Origin: Prochlorococcus marinus CUG1438
GTDB lineage: Bacteria; Cyanobacteriota; Cyanobacteriia; PCC-6307; Cyanobiaceae
Direction: 5' to 3'
Length of the DNA: 64,000 bases
NCBI GenBank assembly: GCA_017644325.1
Contig: JAEPLS010000002.1
Location: forward strand, 1 to 64,000
The notes below the pieces were generated by a model, which worked only from the letters and a program-made list of their open reading frames with translations, was not told the origin of the DNA and made no database searches. Positions 43,912-53,513 of this stretch are shown piece after piece (position 1 is the first letter of the stretch; each line of letters opens with the position of its first letter). The position numbers and the translations under genes were made by a program.

Positions 43912-44805
43912 ATGAATTCACTTTATTACCAGAAAAGATTATCAAGAAATATAGGAGATAAATTCTTTACTTCTTTATCAGTAATTTGTGCATTGATCGC
44001 AATACTTCCTTTGATTTTTCTAGTGACTTACATTCTTATTAAAGGTGGATCTCAAATTACACCAGAATTATTTACTTTGGAACCAAATCCTCCCGGAGAT
44101 GATTTTGATGCAGGAGGTATTAATCCGGCATTAATAGGGACATTAATAATAACTACCATTGCTTCAATTATTGCAATACCAGTAGGTGTTGGTGGTGGAA
44201 TATATCTAGCGGAATATTCTAAGGGCGGTGCTTTTTCAAGATTTATAAGATTTGGAGTAAATGTTCTGGCCGGAGTCCCTTCAATAATTGCAGGTGTATT
44301 TATTTATGCCTTAATCGTTTCTACAAAGATCTTGTTTGGGAGTATGTACAGTGGCTTGGCTGGAGGAATGGCGCTCTCAATATTAATGTTGCCTACTGTT
44401 ATTAAGACGACTGATGAAGGTTTAAAGCTGGTGCCAAATGAATTGAGATATGCTTCTCTTGGTGTTGGAGCAAGTATGTATACAACCATATTGAAAGTTA
44501 CTTTGCCCTCTGCCTTTAGGTCTATTGCAACTGGCGTTGTACTTGGAATCGCGAGGGCTGCAGGTGAAACAGCACCTTTGATATTTACTGCTTTATTCTC
44601 TTACTACTACATAACAGGCTTTGGAGACTTATTTTACGAGATGGGTTCTTTAGCTGTATTGATATATAACTTTGCCCTTGAACCTTATGATGCACAGAAT
44701 AAATTAGCCTGGGCAGCTTCCTTTATTCTTGTTTTGTCGATACTATCAGTAAATATATTTTCAAGGATTTTGGCCGCTTTTACAGAGAAGACTAAGAGAG
44801 TATAA
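43912..44805 (+). CDS. pstA: Phosphate ABC transporter permease PstA
   Basis: A 297-residue six-helix permease with 'GGIYLAEYSKGGAFSRFI' and 'ASLGVGASMYTTILKVTLPSA' (EAA loop) and 'GIARAAGETAPLIFTAL'. Partner of PstC. Its stop is followed directly by the pstB ATG, with no intergenic base. Confidence 0.94.
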   Translation: MNSLYYQKRLSRNIGDKFFTSLSVICALIAILPLIFLVTYILIKGGSQITPELFTLEPNPPGDDFDAGGINPALIGTLIITTIASIIAIPVGVGGGIYLAEYSKGGAFSRFIRFGVNVLAGVPSIIAGVFIYALIVSTKILFGSMYSGLAGGMALSILMLPTVIKTTDEGLKLVPNELRYASLGVGASMYTTILKVTLPSAFRSIATGVVLGIARAAGETAPLIFTALFSYYYITGFGDLFYEMGSLAVLIYNFALEPYDAQNKLAWAASFILVLSILSVNIFSRILAAFTEKTKRV

Positions 44806-45615
44806 ATGATTAAAACTAATAAAAAAACACCAAAGAATATCATTTTATCTCTTGAGAATGTTTCTATTAGCTATGGAACTTTTGAAGCAGTAAAAAATGT
44901 TTTTTGTAACTTTAAAAAAGGAAATATAACCTCCCTTATTGGCCCCTCCGGTTGTGGTAAATCAACTGTTCTTAGATCATTAAATAGGATGAACGATTTA
45001 ATACCTAATTGTTCACTGAAAGGAACTGTGTTGTTTGATGGAACTAATATTTATGACAAAAGAGTAGATCCAGTTGAAGTAAGAAGAAGAATTGGAATGG
45101 TTTTTCAACAGCCTAATCCTTTTCCTAAATCTATCTACGAAAATATCGCATTTGGAGCAAGAATTAATGGCTTTACGGGAGATATGGATGAATTAGTTGA
45201 AAGTTCACTAAGAAAAGCTGCTTTATGGGATGAATGTAAGGATAAATTAAATGATAGTGGTTACTCTTTATCTGGAGGACAGCAACAAAGACTATGTATA
45301 GCAAGAACCATCGCAATTGAACCCGAAATAATTCTGATGGATGAGCCATGCTCAGCTTTAGATCCAATCTCTACTTTAAAAATAGAAGAGACGATGCATG
45401 AACTTAAGAAGAATTACACAATAATAATCGTTACCCATAATATGCAACAGGCATTAAGAGTTAGTGATATGACTGCATTTTTTAATGCTATTGAATATGA
45501 AGATGGTGATGGAGGAAAGGTTGGTTATCTTGCCGAATTTAATTCGACAAAGAAAATTTTTAACTCTCCAAAGGAAAAAACTACTCAGGAATACATCTCC
45601 GGGAAATTTGGTTAA
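44806..45615 (+). CDS. pstB: Phosphate ABC transporter ATP-binding protein PstB
   Basis: A 269-residue ATPase with Walker A '[19 protein letters not shown]', '[22 protein letters not shown]', signature '[17 protein letters not shown]' and Walker B '[13 protein letters not shown]'. These are textbook PstB sequences. Last gene of the pstSCAB unit. No phoU, phoB or phoR lies in the window. Confidence 0.95.
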   Translation: MIKTNKKTPKNIILSLENVSISYGTFEAVKNVFCNFKKGNITSLIGPSGCGKSTVLRSLNRMNDLIPNCSLKGTVLFDGTNIYDKRVDPVEVRRRIGMVFQQPNPFPKSIYENIAFGARINGFTGDMDELVESSLRKAALWDECKDKLNDSGYSLSGGQQQRLCIARTIAIEPEIILMDEPCSALDPISTLKIEETMHELKKNYTIIIVTHNMQQALRVSDMTAFFNAIEYEDGDGGKVGYLAEFNSTKKIFNSPKEKTTQEYISGKFG

Positions 45616-45708
45616 TGTTTATTTTTACTTTCAAAAGAAAAATTTTACCTTTAATACTTACTAGGGGTAGACAAACGGTATAAATACCTATATAGTTGTT
45701 TTGAATAA

Positions 45709-45810
45709 ATGAATTTGTCGTTGAAAAACTATCCATTTCTACCATTCTTAATTTTTGCAGGAGCTCTATTAACTACTGCGACAATAGGGTTACCTGTTTT
45801 TACTTCTTAA
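45709..45810 (+). CDS. Single-helix miniprotein (33 aa)
   Basis: ATG at 45709-45711, TAA at 45808-45810. One helix (LPFLIFAGALLTTATIGLPV) after a short polar start. It resembles other cyanobacterial miniproteins but is not assigned. Confidence 0.5.
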   Translation: MNLSLKNYPFLPFLIFAGALLTTATIGLPVFTS

Positions 45811-45836
45811 TTTAAAAAGTTAGTTTAGGTGACCTT

Positions 45837-45971
45837 ATGATTTCATTAATAAAAGATTTAAATAGAAGTGCATATAAAAAAATGATAAGAGAATATTTAT
45901 TTGACTTTATGAAAAAAAGAGAGAATATGAATTTGTGTGGGAGTGAAATTCTGTATTTAAACCTTTTTTAA
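45837..45971 (+). CDS. Small basic protein, unknown (44 aa)
   Basis: It starts 26 bases after the preceding miniprotein and has 'GGTGACC' upstream. The sequence 'LNRSAYKKMIREYLFDFMKKRENMNLCGSEIL' is helical and basic. Its stop lies inside a hairpin (AAACCTTT/AAAGGTTT, 45958-45977) that may terminate the transcript. Confidence 0.45.
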   Translation: MISLIKDLNRSAYKKMIREYLFDFMKKRENMNLCGSEILYLNLF

Positions 45972-45998
45972 AGGTTTTTCATTTCTAATTTATTTATT

Positions 45999-46145
45999 AT
46001 GGATAAAACTAAAGAACAATTAGAAAAATTAAGAGAGGTAGCTGAAGCATCTTTAACAAAGACAGATGAGCTTCAAAAAGTTCTTGCTCAGATTGAAGCG
46101 TTAATGTCTAGGGAAGAATCACAAACGTTATCAAAGAAGAAATAA
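45999..46145 (+). CDS. Small coiled-coil protein (48 aa)
   Basis: ATG at 45999-46001, TAA at 46143-46145. The whole peptide is a charged helix with heptad-like spacing (LEKLREVAEASLTKTDELQ). Unknown function. Confidence 0.5.
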   Translation: MDKTKEQLEKLREVAEASLTKTDELQKVLAQIEALMSREESQTLSKKK

Positions 46146-46255
46146 TAATTAAAAAAATTCTTTTTGTTTTTGTATTTTTAATCACATCTACTTGATTTTA
46201 TTGTAGTTATCAATAAATTATACAGAACCCGTTCCAAAGCTTTCTGTTAGGTCTC

Positions 46256-46286
46256 GAGGTCTCACCTTCTTAAAGTAAAAGACCTC
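46256..46286 (+). terminator. Hairpin with T-rich tail, possible terminator
   Basis: GAGGTCT (46256-46262) pairs with AGACCTC (46280-46286) across a 17-base loop, followed by TTTAATCTTTT. The preceding 60 bases have unusually many G and C for this region, so a small RNA ending here is possible. Weak support. Confidence 0.35.
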
Positions 46287-46329
46287 TTTAATCTTTTACA
46301 TTTATTTATTTAGTTAGAAAAGGTACTCT

Positions 46330-46638
46330 TTAGTTAACAATTTTATAGATTTCTTTCTTGCAAACGTTTACATCAAATAATTCTGTATTAACAATCTCGA
46401 TCCCTGTTTTTTCTGTTACTTTAACAGTAGCATTGCATTCATCTTGTTTAAGAGCTAGATAACTTGGTTTTTTATTGTTTAAATCTAATTCTATATCCGA
46501 TTCAGAATCTTCTTTATATTGTTCCATTACCAAGGTAAGTGCCTCTATCTCAACAGAAAAATTCTCATTTGCATTTGTTCCAAATGGAATGATAAGAATT
46601 GGAAATAAAATAGTGGATAATAATTTTTTCATTTCCAA
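46330..46638 (-). CDS. Exported small protein (102 aa)
   Basis: A signal peptide (residues 1-23, ending 'GTNA') precedes an acidic mature part (YKEDSESDIELDLNN) with two Cys ('DECNATVK', 'DVNVCKKEI') that could form a disulfide. Periplasmic or secreted by inference. Function unknown. Confidence 0.6.
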   Translation of the reverse strand: MEMKKLLSTILFPILIIPFGTNANENFSVEIEALTLVMEQYKEDSESDIELDLNNKKPSYLALKQDECNATVKVTEKTGIEIVNTELFDVNVCKKEIYKIVN

Positions 46639-46838
46639 AAAAAGCGTCTATTTTTTTTATAGCGTAAATCTCTTGTTTGTGAAGTGGGGGTCCTAAACAT
46701 ATCTTTCAAGAGAATCGTTCTAGAGTGAGTAACAATACCTAAAAGACTAATTGATAGGTTTATTAATTGAGAGTTTTAAGTATAAATTGGCATATATATT
46801 TGAAAAATTTGATGTACTTTTTAATCATATTCAATAAT

Positions 46839-47483
46839 CTAAATTTCAAGAATTTCTTTTTCAGATATGATTGCCCATTTCTTAAATGATTTTTTACAAG
46901 GGTACCCACCTGTTAAATCTCCAAATGCAGGCATATATAAAGTATTTTTTTTGGTATCCATAGCAAAACATCTAAAAGATAACTTATCTCCATTGTTTTT
47001 TAAATAAATTTTAGGATGATAATGTCCACAAATATTTAAAGTTTTATTATTAACTAAATTAATGGGCTCATGGCTTAGAGTAATATTTTTAGTTTTTCTA
47101 ATATCAAATACTTTTAAATTTTTTATTTTGCATCCCATATCATGGTTTCCTAGAACGAGTTCAATGTTAGTTTTTAGAAGTCCAGGAAGATCTTCAACTT
47201 TTTTTTGCAGGTTTTTATCTATTGAATATTTGCTGTGGAATAAATCTCCTAAAATAATTAACTTTTCAGGATTATATTTTTTTACTATTCTTTTAATTCT
47301 TGCAAAATTATTTTCATCTGAATTATTTGTCAAAGGAATTCCATTTTGTTGGAAATATTCTGCTTTGCCAAGATGAATATCGCATATTAACAATTCTTTT
47401 GTTTCAGGTAGAAATAATGATCTTGATGAAAGCATTTCTAATAATGTATCTTCCCAGTAAAATTTAATAGAACTTTTTTCCAT
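46839..47483 (-). CDS. Ligase-associated DNA damage response phosphoesterase (PdeM-like)
   Basis: A 214-residue calcineurin-type enzyme with 'CDIHLGKAEYFQQNGIPL', 'LGDLFHS', 'LGNHD', 'HEPI' and 'CGHYHPKI', all the metal-binding blocks. It is the fourth gene of the ligase cassette, directly after the helicase with no intergenic base. In this cassette it is thought to process damaged DNA ends; the exact reaction is not settled. Confidence 0.88.
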   Translation of the reverse strand: MEKSSIKFYWEDTLLEMLSSRSLFLPETKELLICDIHLGKAEYFQQNGIPLTNNSDENNFARIKRIVKKYNPEKLIILGDLFHSKYSIDKNLQKKVEDLPGLLKTNIELVLGNHDMGCKIKNLKVFDIRKTKNITLSHEPINLVNNKTLNICGHYHPKIYLKNNGDKLSFRCFAMDTKKNTLYMPAFGDLTGGYPCKKSFKKWAIISEKEILEI

Positions 47484-49970
47484 TTAATCACTAAAATTTT
47501 TTATGAGTTTTTCTACTCTTTTTTCTAGTGGTTCATTACTTAAAGTATTTTTAAGTCTCTCAACTAATAAAGGGAAGGCAAAAGGAGTTGGATTTTTTAT
47601 TTCGTTTATAATTATTTTTAAATTTTTTAATCTTTCTAATGATTTAGATATTCTTTTATTTTCTAATTGATAATCTTTTACTTCTTGATGTGATTGTTTT
47701 ATCAAAAGATGATCTTCTTCGTATTTTGTAAAAACATCGTAAAAAAGACTTGAACTTATTTGAAGTTGAGATGATGTTTTTTTCTTACTAGGATTATTTT
47801 GATTTACTAGTCCACTTATTTGGGCAATATTTTTAAATCTACGTTTTGTTAATTCTGAAAAATTGATTGCATTTTCCAGATCCTCTTCCAATCTTTTGCA
47901 ATCCAAAAAGTAATTAGTTTCTTTTTTTATTATTGAAAAATCATAGTCGTCTGATGTAGTTAGGCTGAACCCAAAATCATTAGTAGCAATACTAAATGTA
48001 GATTGTCTTAATTTTGCTAACCTTGAAGCCCATAGAAATGCAATCCCTTCATTTACAAATTTGCCATCTAGAGTAAATACAAAAAGATTTGAAAAATCTT
48101 TTGTTTTATATATTTCTAAAAGGAATTCATCTTTCTTAGGAATATTTGACAGGACCTTTTGTTTCTTTAATATTGGGCCTAATGAATTTATTTCTGGATT
48201 TAAGTATTCATAATTTTCAAATTTATTACATAAATCTATTTCTTTCCTCAACTTTTCACTAAGTAGATCAGACATTGCCATTTGACCTCCAACCCATGCA
48301 GGAATAAGTGAACTTTTCTTTGATGATTTTTTAACATACAAAATCATATCTTTAATTCTTACGAATTGAAGTATTTTTCCAGCAAAGTAAAAGGTATCGC
48401 CTGGATTTAATTTTGAAGCAAAATTTTCTTCTAAATTCCCTAAAGATTTACCTTTTATATATTTAACATTCACAAATTTGTCACTTGTAATGGTCCCAAT
48501 ATTGAACTTGTGCATTCTTATTAAAGATTTATCCTTAACAAAATACTTAAAATTCTTATCGTCTTCTTGTAATTTTTCTTTCTCAATCTTTTTATATTTT
48601 GGGTATGCTTTAAGGCATTTTCCTCCATACTCTAAAAAATCAATGCACCATTTCCAGTCATGATCTTTTAAGTTTCTATAACTCCAGCAGTTTTTAATCC
48701 TCTCTTTTTCAATCTCTGGATCGAAGCCATTCCCACAGGCAAGACTTATCAGATGTTGAAGCAAAACATCATAAGACAATTCAGGAAGTCTAATTTTTTC
48801 AGATATACCACTTTTTATAATTCTTCTCATTGCACTAATCTCTAATAACTCTAAAGAATTAGTGGGCATAAAAATTATTTTTGATTTCCCACCGGGTCTA
48901 TGAGCACTCCTTCCTGCTCTTTGAATAAGTCTAGCTAGGTTTTTGGCACTGCCAATTTGAACTATTTGATCTACAGGTTGAAAATCAACACCCAAATCTA
49001 ATGAGCTTGTACATACGACCCATTTTATTAATCCCTCTTTTACGCCTTCTTCAACTTTTTTTCTAGCATCCTTATCAAGGGAGCCGTGATGAAGTGCTAT
49101 TTTATCTTCCATATCTGGGAGGTTAAATCTAAGACATTGATACCATCTTTCAGATTGATTTCTTGTATTTGTGAATAATAAGGTGCTTTTATTTTTATCC
49201 AAGATTTTTAAAAGTGAGGAATGACTCCTAATGCCTAAATGCCCACTCCATGGGAAGGTTGTTTTCTTCTCTGGCAATACACTTAAGATCTCAATTTCTT
49301 TTTGGATATTTGTACTAATTATTTTGGGTATTCCCCCATTCATGCCAACTATTGCTCTTGCCGCTTCTTCAATATTTCCTATGGTGGCTGACATTGCCCA
49401 AATTTGTAAATTTTTTATATTTCCTCTTAACCAACTTAAGGCTAATTCACACTGGTTACCTCTTTTACTACCCATTAATTCATGCCATTCGTCAATAATT
49501 ATCGATGACAGATCTTTAAAAAATTTTGTAGATTCTTTACTAGAGAGTAAAAGAGTGAGTGACTCTGGAGTCGTAATAAGAATATTTGGAGGTTTAGATA
49601 ATTGTTTTTTCTTTTCATATGGACTGGTATCCCCATTTCTAATCTGAACAGTGATTTCTTTGTCAAAATGCAAAGATCCTAGCTGTATGGAATTTTGTAA
49701 ATCTCTACTTAGTGCTTTTAAAGGCGTTATTAATAATATATTCACACTTTTATTATTTTTAGGATCTTCTAGTTTTGATAGAGGTCCCATTAAGGCAGCA
49801 TAAGTTTTGCCGCATCCAGTTGGAACTTGTATTATTCCATTCTCCCCATTTAAAAAAGCTTCCCATGATTCAATCTGGTAGGGCAATGGCTCCCATCCAT
49901 TTATGAAAAAAAACTGTTTAATTTTAGAAATTAAATTACTTTGACTACTATTTTGCGTAATATTATTCAT
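47484..49970 (-). CDS. Ligase-associated DEXH-box helicase (Lhr-like)
   Basis: An 828-residue superfamily 2 helicase. It has motif I 'PTGCGKTYA' near residue 45, motif II 'DEWHEL', motif III 'AMSATIGN', motif VI 'RLIQRAGRSAHR' near 344, then a winged-helix and Lhr-core region. In the cassette it probably unwinds damaged duplex for repair. Its start overlaps the ligase stop by 4 bases. Confidence 0.9.
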   Translation of the reverse strand: MNNITQNSSQSNLISKIKQFFFINGWEPLPYQIESWEAFLNGENGIIQVPTGCGKTYAALMGPLSKLEDPKNNKSVNILLITPLKALSRDLQNSIQLGSLHFDKEITVQIRNGDTSPYEKKKQLSKPPNILITTPESLTLLLSSKESTKFFKDLSSIIIDEWHELMGSKRGNQCELALSWLRGNIKNLQIWAMSATIGNIEEAARAIVGMNGGIPKIISTNIQKEIEILSVLPEKKTTFPWSGHLGIRSHSSLLKILDKNKSTLLFTNTRNQSERWYQCLRFNLPDMEDKIALHHGSLDKDARKKVEEGVKEGLIKWVVCTSSLDLGVDFQPVDQIVQIGSAKNLARLIQRAGRSAHRPGGKSKIIFMPTNSLELLEISAMRRIIKSGISEKIRLPELSYDVLLQHLISLACGNGFDPEIEKERIKNCWSYRNLKDHDWKWCIDFLEYGGKCLKAYPKYKKIEKEKLQEDDKNFKYFVKDKSLIRMHKFNIGTITSDKFVNVKYIKGKSLGNLEENFASKLNPGDTFYFAGKILQFVRIKDMILYVKKSSKKSSLIPAWVGGQMAMSDLLSEKLRKEIDLCNKFENYEYLNPEINSLGPILKKQKVLSNIPKKDEFLLEIYKTKDFSNLFVFTLDGKFVNEGIAFLWASRLAKLRQSTFSIATNDFGFSLTTSDDYDFSIIKKETNYFLDCKRLEEDLENAINFSELTKRRFKNIAQISGLVNQNNPSKKKTSSQLQISSSLFYDVFTKYEEDHLLIKQSHQEVKDYQLENKRISKSLERLKNLKIIINEIKNPTPFAFPLLVERLKNTLSNEPLEKRVEKLIKNFSD

Positions 49971-51607
49971 GATATTTTTTTCATCAGTTCATAAGCATTT
50001 TCTAGGCTATCTGCATCATGAATTTTTTTATCTTTTCTCCATTTTGTTATTCTTGGAAATCTAACTGCTATTCCTGACTTGTGACGTTTTGAAATTTGTA
50101 TTTTTTCAAAAGATATTTCGAACACCATTTCTGGTTTCAATGATCTAACAGGACCAAACTTTTCTATTGTATTTTTCCTTATCCATTTATCTAGCTCTTT
50201 AATCTCAATATTCGTTAAACCAGAATATGCACTTGCAAATTTTATTAATACTTGATCTTTCCATAAGGCAAAACTGTAGTCTGTATATAGACCAGCTCTT
50301 CTGCCGCTACCCCCCTTAGCATAAATTAGAACAGCATCTAGTTGCATAGGATCAACTTTATATTTCCACCAAATACCTTTTTTTCTGCCAGATGCGTATA
50401 TGGAATTTTTTTTCTTAATTATTAATCCTTCAGTATTATTTTCTCGAGATTTTAATTTATAATTTAAAGCATCAGACCAATCTTTAGGATAGATTAAATC
50501 ACATATTTTAAAAATATCAGAGATATTATTCTCAGTTTTATTTTTCCATTTTGAAAAATATTTTTCTAATTCAATTCTTCTATTTTCTAATTTAATTTCT
50601 CTTATATCTCTTCCATTAATCTCTAAAAGATCATAAGCAATAAAAATAATTGGATATTTTATTTGGATTGATCTAGTAGGAGATTTTCTATTTATTCTTT
50701 TTTGAAGTAAAGAAAAATCAAAGGCAATTTGCTCTTTAAAATCCCAAACTAATAATTCCCCATCAAGAACAAAATCATCTTTTATATAGGACATTTTCTC
50801 AACTAATTCTGGGAAAGATTCATTTACTAATTCCTGCCCTCTTGTCCATAAAGAAACATTCCCTGCTCTTTTAATTAGTTGAATCCTGATACCGTCGTAT
50901 TTCCATTCAAATTGAAAATCATTTATTGAATGTTTGGATATTCTATCCTCAAAGGTATTTGCTAAAAGGAATGGAAATGGTTTGGAATTTAATTCTTCAA
51001 GATTAATATTTTTGTTAATTAAAAACTCATATGAATTAATTGAAGGCTCAAAATTACCCATCAACCTATGGGAAATAATTTCTTCATCAATATTAATTAG
51101 TTTTGATATTGATTTTGTGATTAATCCGATAGATACACCTACTCTAAAAGTTCCTGTAAGAATCTTATTGAAAATTAGATGGTTATCTTCAGGTAATGAT
51201 TCCCAAATATTTTTAATTTCAAAAATTTTGTCCTTGTCATTAAGTTTAGATAAATCGGGTATTATTTTACTTAGTAATTCATTGAGACTTATATTTGATA
51301 ATTTCTTATTTTTGGAGGCACTTTTATTTTTAATTAATAACGTCACTACCTCAGCAGAATCACCAACTTTCAAATAACACATATCAATTAACCATTGTGG
51401 GTATTCATATATTTGAGAAAACAGATTTTTTAAATATCTTCCACTAATAAATCTCTTTTTACTTTTCCCAGTTAGTAAATATATTGCCCATGAATTATCT
51501 ATTGGATCATTAGATAAAAAATAATTCTTTAAAACTTCAATTTTATTATTTGTACTATTACATGAATCTAAATCTACAAATAATTCTGAAAAATTTTTTA
51601 AGCTCAT
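49967..51607 (-). CDS. ATP-dependent DNA ligase (cassette type)
   Basis: A 546-residue ligase with an N-terminal helical DNA-binding domain (residues 1-200), then the adenylation domain with the catalytic Lys in 'FEWKYDGIRIQLI' near 224, 'LDGELLVW', 'FIAYDLLE', 'EGLIIKK' and 'WWKYK', and an OB domain. It seals nicks in the cassette and is separate from the replicative NAD ligase. It lies 2 bases after the exonuclease gene. Confidence 0.92.
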   Translation of the reverse strand: MSLKNFSELFVDLDSCNSTNNKIEVLKNYFLSNDPIDNSWAIYLLTGKSKKRFISGRYLKNLFSQIYEYPQWLIDMCYLKVGDSAEVVTLLIKNKSASKNKKLSNISLNELLSKIIPDLSKLNDKDKIFEIKNIWESLPEDNHLIFNKILTGTFRVGVSIGLITKSISKLINIDEEIISHRLMGNFEPSINSYEFLINKNINLEELNSKPFPFLLANTFEDRISKHSINDFQFEWKYDGIRIQLIKRAGNVSLWTRGQELVNESFPELVEKMSYIKDDFVLDGELLVWDFKEQIAFDFSLLQKRINRKSPTRSIQIKYPIIFIAYDLLEINGRDIREIKLENRRIELEKYFSKWKNKTENNISDIFKICDLIYPKDWSDALNYKLKSRENNTEGLIIKKKNSIYASGRKKGIWWKYKVDPMQLDAVLIYAKGGSGRRAGLYTDYSFALWKDQVLIKFASAYSGLTNIEIKELDKWIRKNTIEKFGPVRSLKPEMVFEISFEKIQISKRHKSGIAVRFPRITKWRKDKKIHDADSLENAYELMKKIS

Positions 51608-51609
51608 AC

Positions 51610-52596
51610 TTATTTACCTAAGAAAAGAACATTAATTGATTCTTTTTCAACTAAATATTTACTTAGGGCTTCACTATCTCCATGATGAAAAAATACATTT
51701 TTTGCTTCAGACTTTTTTACTACTTCCAGAATTCCATTCCAATCTGCATGATCAGAGATTGCGAATCCTTTATCATACCCCGATCTTTTTCTTAGAGCTC
51801 TTATTGACATCCACCCACTAGCAAAAGCTGTTTGAATATTTTTGAAATTTTTTAGATAAGAGCCCTTACTTAAAGATGGCGGTAATAATATTAGACTTCC
51901 TTGAAGTTCATCAATCTTTTTTTTATTTTCGATTTTTATAGTATCTTGAATATCCATCCCAAGTTTTTTATAACAATTGTTTATTTTATAAATACTGCCA
52001 TGGGTATAAATTTTGCCTTTGAAATTTGTTTGACTTATCTCGTTTAATAATCTCTGAGCTTTTCCAAGTGAGTAGCAGAAAAGTAAAGATGTTTTTCCTG
52101 GAGAATTAGTTATCCATTTTGAAATATTATTTGCTATTTTTTTTGTTTCATCCCATTTGAATATTGGTAAACCAAAAGTGCATTCGCTTATTAAATAATC
52201 ACTTTTTACTATTTCGTATTGTTTACAAGTCGCATCTTTTTGAAGCTTAAAGTCACCTGAAATTAGCCATTTCTCTTCAGCAAATATAAATCTTATTTGA
52301 CTCGATCCAAGTATATGCCCAGATGGATGAAAAGAAATTTTGATGCCATTTATTTTGAATTCGTCTCCATAATCAAACATCCTAATATTAATATTATCTC
52401 CAACTCTTTCTTTGAGAATTATTGCGGTTTCCTTAGTAGAAAAATATTCTTCGCAGCCAAATGAAAAGTGATCAAAATGAGCATGGGTTATTAATGCCCT
52501 TTTTACTGACTTGCTTGGATCGATCCAAATATCAGCAAGTTCACAATAAAGATTTCCATCCTTATAATCAATTAAAAATTCTTCACTAGTTCTCAA
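51610..52596 (-). CDS. Ligase-associated DNA exonuclease (metallo-beta-lactamase fold)
   Basis: The 328-residue nuclease has the beta-lactamase metal site 'THAHFDHFSFG' near residue 36, 'HPSGHILGSSQI' near 91, 'SGDFKLQKDATCKQYE' near 113 and a C-terminal 'SDHADWNG' near 281 of the beta-CASP type (SNM1/CPSF-like). First gene of the four-gene cassette. Confidence 0.9.
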   Translation of the reverse strand: MRTSEEFLIDYKDGNLYCELADIWIDPSKSVKRALITHAHFDHFSFGCEEYFSTKETAIILKERVGDNINIRMFDYGDEFKINGIKISFHPSGHILGSSQIRFIFAEEKWLISGDFKLQKDATCKQYEIVKSDYLISECTFGLPIFKWDETKKIANNISKWITNSPGKTSLLFCYSLGKAQRLLNEISQTNFKGKIYTHGSIYKINNCYKKLGMDIQDTIKIENKKKIDELQGSLILLPPSLSKGSYLKNFKNIQTAFASGWMSIRALRKRSGYDKGFAISDHADWNGILEVVKKSEAKNVFFHHGDSEALSKYLVEKESINVLFLGK

Positions 52597-52631
52597 AACT
52601 TTATCTCTGATAGTGAGGATAATCTAGCTAA

Positions 52632-53045
52632 TTAGACAAATGCTTGTTTTGATAAAGCTATAGCTGAGATTAAAAGCAAAACAACAACTATAAATTTATT
52701 GCTCCAATTAATCATTAATAATCCAATTTTGTTAGTTGGAACTTTATTGGATAATGAGAATTTATTTTCATTTATTATTTTATGGTTTTGACTTTTTTTT
52801 AAGTTATTTAAATTTTTAATCTTATTTATTAATTTGCTCTCGCAAGTTGACAGCTTTTCGACTTGATTTAATAAATCCAAATGTTCTGGTTTTATTAAAG
52901 TATCTAATTTTTTAAGTTGTTCGTCGTTATTAATAAAAAATTCATTAACTATTTGGTCCGTATCTAATCCATTTTTGATTTTCAAAAGAATAGCATCCCT
53001 TTCCCAGGATTTATCAAGGTCATGTAAGATTTTGTTTATGCTCAT
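52632..53045 (-). CDS. Tail-anchored coiled protein (137 aa)
   Basis: A mostly helical, charged protein with one membrane helix at the extreme C-terminus (FIVVVLLLISAIALS), so it is a tail-anchored protein with a cytoplasmic body. It lies 35 bases upstream of the repair cassette in the same direction; a link is possible but unproven. Confidence 0.6.
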   Translation of the reverse strand: MSINKILHDLDKSWERDAILLKIKNGLDTDQIVNEFFINNDEQLKKLDTLIKPEHLDLLNQVEKLSTCESKLINKIKNLNNLKKSQNHKIINENKFSLSNKVPTNKIGLLMINWSNKFIVVVLLLISAIALSKQAFV

Positions 53046-53128
53046 TTTAAGTATTTTTACTTATGATATATTATAAAAAAAATCTTTTGTGGTTCGTTTT
53101 TTTTGAGACTTAGAAAAATAATTTTTTT

Positions 53129-53416
53129 TTAAGATTTGCGAATAAGTCTGTTTGCAAAATAGATAATTTTATCCTTCCGCTCAAATTTTCTAGAATTGCT
53201 TTTTTCCTTGATATTATTTTTATTCAAATTAATTATCTCATCGGATACATTTTTACCAGTTTCGAAATAGCTTTTAATTTTTTCTACTTCTTGACTATTT
53301 AATCTTTTCGTAGCCCCTTTTGCATTAATTCCAAGTTTCTTACAGGCTAACAATATTCTATCACTTCCTAAATTAAGATCTTTAGCAACAGTATAAATTG
53401 GAGTGTTTGTGGACAT
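53129..53416 (-). CDS. Stand-alone IF-2 N-terminal-like domain protein (95 aa)
   Basis: Residues 8-50 ('YTVAKDLNLGSDRILLACKKLGINAKG') match the IF2-N helical domain found at the start of translation initiation factor 2. Here it stands alone with a basic tail (KEKSNSRKFERKDK). A nucleic-acid or ribosome-binding role is inferred. Confidence 0.75.
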   Translation of the reverse strand: MSTNTPIYTVAKDLNLGSDRILLACKKLGINAKGATKRLNSQEVEKIKSYFETGKNVSDEIINLNKNNIKEKSNSRKFERKDKIIYFANRLIRKS

Positions 53417-53513
53417 TATTTTGTTTACTTTGGAATTTAATATTAATAATATATTTATAGATTAGTAATTGGTAATATTTTTAACTATTATTAATTTCAT
53501 ATTTTTGGATAGA

